Source: an uncultured Candidatus Competibacteraceae bacterium (GTDB lineage: Bacteria > Pseudomonadota > Gammaproteobacteria > Competibacterales > Competibacteraceae). Taken from it: 8,570 bases of DNA. The stretch covers positions 1-8,570 of the forward strand of contig CALMNY010000211.1 of NCBI GenBank assembly GCA_937872125.1, written 5' to 3'. Shown here piece by piece: positions 6,936-8,570 of the stretch; positions within the stretch are counted from its first letter, which is position 1, and the number at the start of each line of letters is the position of its first letter. The notes under the pieces are model-generated. The model made no database searches. It saw only the letters and a list, made by a program, of their open reading frames with translations, and was not told where the DNA came from. The translations under genes were made by a program, and so were the position numbers.

Positions 6936-7072
6936 TGCGGCGATCCCGCGCCCACTTACTCACGGTGGTTCCCCAACATCGCCTTTCCAATCAGACCCCA
7001 TTACATCAAGGCGCGCGTTTCCGGGGATGGCTCGTCGCTGGGAAATGCGGCATCTCGTCGCAGCAACCGCAA

Positions 7073-8570
7073 TCACCTCGGGTTATCGGTTGGTTCACAC
7101 GCCTCCTCCATCTCCTCCTCGCCCTCTTCCGGCAAGGCAACTGCAATCGCTTGTTTGCCCATCGCCTTTTCGATCAGCGCCAACAGATTCTGCTTGCGGG
7201 TTTGGTAGAAAGCGGCGAAATCATCGGCTCGCAGCGTATCAGCGGGGATGAAATGGCTGCTCAAACTGGCATTCATGTCCGCATCGCCGATCAGTACCTG
7301 CGGATGCTTCTGAATTTTTTGCAGGTATTGGGAGGGTGCCGAGCCGCCGACCATTCGATTAGCCTTGTAGGAAATCGGCGTCTTGTTGACGACCGTGTTG
7401 TATAGCTTCCGGGGAATATTTCCTTTTTTCTCACACCAGTCCTGCGGGAAGATGTGATGAATGTCCAGCGCCACGTCTTCGGCATCCAGCTCCCGAATAT
7501 TGGCTTTCCAGAAGAAATCCTTGGCCCCCTCACGCAGCACCAGCACATTGAGGCCCTTGTAGGCGGCGCTGAGCCGGGAAGTGAGGCGGTCCAGCCGGTC
7601 GGGCTGGAAAGCGGCATCGGCGATGGTGCGTGGCGGTTCGGTACTCCCTTCGATCCAGCCGAGGAGTTCCTCCACGTCGTTGGCGATGCGGGTTTCCACG
7701 GCGCCGCCGTACAGTTCGCCCAACACGCCGCACCAGTACCACCGCGCCAGCTTGTCGTGTACACGCGGTTCGAGCCAGCGCTCGCCCAACAGCGTCAATA
7801 CCGCGGCCAGCGGCGCAAGCTGGGTGCGGTAGGGCAAGTCGCAGAGATTGGTCAGGCATTCCTTGCGCAGAAACTTGGCGGCCAGCAAAAAGCCAGCTTC
7901 GACCCGATCCGCCCATTTTTGGTAAGCCGTCAGCGGCAGCAGGAGAATGGTGGCACGCTTGGCACTGACCGGGGTGACCTGCTTGCCGGTTTTGCCGGCG
8001 GCGAGGTCCGCCCGGCGGCGCTCCAGGGTATGCAGCATGGCGACGGCTTGCAGGAAGTCAGTGGTTTCGATGCTGTTCAGCAAAGGTTCGTGAGCCAGAC
8101 GCTTCTGGCGTGATTCCACGTTGCGTAAGCTGCTACCAAACCAGTCGTCGCGCAGGTTGTAGCCATCGGCGGCGTAGGTGGCCGTCATCAACTCGAAGAC
8201 GGAAAGGGCGACCCCACCGGTGTTGACCTTTTCAAACACCAGGCAGACCGCTTCCTTGGAGGTTTCCTTTTTCAGGGCGATGATGGGGAGCTGGTAATTA
8301 CGAAAAACGTTGAGAATCGCTCTACGAAATCCCATGTACAAACCGAAATGTTCCGGGGCGTATTCCTGGAGACTCTCCTCCCAGCTATCCGAGTTGAGGA
8401 GTTCGCCGCACGGAAAATACAGTTGGCGGCACTCCAGTTCGCGAGTGGAAACATCCAGCACCACGTCCCGCCCGAAGTTGGTTTTCTGCTTACGATCCGG
8501 TTCCAGCGCCCGCAACGCATCCTCCAGCCGTTCTGGACCTTCCAGAGCGGTAGGAATGTGAAAGTAGTAA
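7073..8570 (-). CDS. DUF262-DUF1524 (GmrSD-like) protein, 3' part, probable nuclease of a restriction-type defence
   Basis: The minus frame is open from the right edge (first full codon at 8569) to TGA at 7075-7073, giving 498 residues without the true start; a TTG at 8515 is just an internal codon. The visible part begins in the middle of a DUF262 domain: VFEKVNTGGVALSVFELMTA at visible residues 111-130 is the conserved end of its ParB/Srx-like core. An alpha-helical middle region follows, including RWYWCGVLGELYGGAVETRIAND, typical of the family. A DUF1524 His-Me finger nuclease motif stands near the C-terminus (DIHHIFPQDW, about visible residues 369-378, with Asn in YNTVVNKTPIS and KANRMVGG). 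The tail is acidic (EEGEEEMEE). In GmrSD, DUF262 binds or hydrolyses nucleotide and DUF1524 cuts modified DNA. The DGQQR-type motif expected in DUF262 lies outside the window. The coding sequence looks less GC-biased than the plus-strand operon by eye, which would fit acquisition by transfer. Confidence 0.85.
   Translation of the reverse strand, partial: YYFHIPTALEGPERLEDALRALEPDRKQKTNFGRDVVLDVSTRELECRQLYFPCGELLNSDSWEESLQEYAPEHFGLYMGFRRAILNVFRNYQLPIIALKKETSKEAVCLVFEKVNTGGVALSVFELMTATYAADGYNLRDDWFGSSLRNVESRQKRLAHEPLLNSIETTDFLQAVAMLHTLERRRADLAAGKTGKQVTPVSAKRATILLLPLTAYQKWADRVEAGFLLAAKFLRKECLTNLCDLPYRTQLAPLAAVLTLLGERWLEPRVHDKLARWYWCGVLGELYGGAVETRIANDVEELLGWIEGSTEPPRTIADAAFQPDRLDRLTSRLSAAYKGLNVLVLREGAKDFFWKANIRELDAEDVALDIHHIFPQDWCEKKGNIPRKLYNTVVNKTPISYKANRMVGGSAPSQYLQKIQKHPQVLIGDADMNASLSSHFIPADTLRADDFAAFYQTRKQNLLALIEKAMGKQAIAVALPEEGEEEMEEACEPTDNPR

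Larger units (their letters stand above)
6668..7072. other. Intergenic region of about 405 bases between convergent genes
   Basis: No convincing gene was found here on either strand. The open frames that cross it are rich in Arg, Ser and Pro, lack ribosome sites and resemble no family along their length. It holds two perfect inverted repeats (6695-6709 and 6813-6830), a 23-codon remnant on minus (6864-6935) and a stretch at 6955-7072 that may be a dispersed repeat. The genes on both sides converge on it, so transcription of both should end here, yet no classic intrinsic terminator with a T-run is visible. Confidence 0.6.

Noticed and set aside
6744..7208. A 154-codon plus-strand frame crossing the intergenic gap
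   Set aside because: No ribosome site precedes its ATG, it runs into the 3' end of the opposite gene, and its composition is Arg/Ser/Pro-rich without motifs.
7454..8113. A 219-codon plus-strand frame opposite the GmrSD-like gene
   Set aside because: The minus frame carries conserved DUF262 and DUF1524 motifs through the same bases; the plus product has no family resemblance.
8513..8515. TTG as the start of the GmrSD-like gene
   Set aside because: The frame stays open to the window edge with plausible protein sequence (YYFHIPTALEGPERLEDA) and the protein would otherwise begin inside the DUF262 domain.
1..8570. CRISPR arrays, tRNA or rRNA genes, insertion sequences, phage attachment sites
   Set aside because: Looked for on both strands; no regularly spaced repeats, cloverleaf-like segments, transposase motifs or terminal inverted repeats were seen.

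Overview
The window looks like chromosome from a GC-rich gammaproteobacterium. The evidence is a PatZ-type acetyltransferase of nearly the Escherichia coli length, a full-length Slt70-type lytic transglycosylase, a DUF4124-containing lytic transglycosylase and a two-domain-type polyphosphate:AMP phosphotransferase. A polyphosphate- or glycogen-accumulating relative is a guess only; no RNA gene or other taxonomic marker is present.

Layout. Bases 1-348 (minus strand) hold the first 116 codons of a PPK2-family polyphosphate:AMP phosphotransferase that runs off the left edge. A divergent intergenic region of about 180 bases follows, with a leader hairpin. Then come four plus-strand genes with gaps of only 13, 16 and 7 bases: a secreted DUF4124/SLT lytic transglycosylase (530-1573), a periplasmic Slt70-like lytic transglycosylase (1587-3611), a PatZ/Pat-like protein lysine acetyltransferase (3628-6276) and a receiver-only response regulator (6284-6667). 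The spacing suggests one operon. About 405 bases without a convincing gene follow, holding two perfect hairpins, a tiny remnant resembling the start of a putative molybdenum-carrier/SLOG protein, and possibly a dispersed repeat. The right end (7073-8570, minus strand) is the 3' part of a DUF262-DUF1524 (GmrSD-like) gene, probably a nucleic-acid defence protein, whose 5' part lies outside the window.

How the parts fit. Two of the four operon genes cleave peptidoglycan in the envelope. The other two are cytoplasmic regulators: an acetyl-CoA-dependent enzyme that in known cases controls acetyl-CoA synthetase, and a phospho-receiver with no output domain. The pairing of wall turnover with acetylation and phospho-signalling is the most unusual context here, but any functional link is inference. 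The acetyltransferase has lost both histidines that relay phosphate in ADP-forming acyl-CoA synthetases, so its large N-terminal part is probably a sensor rather than an enzyme. I see no clear evidence for a wholly new system. The best candidates for follow-up are this operon and the GmrSD-like gene with its unseen upstream neighbours.
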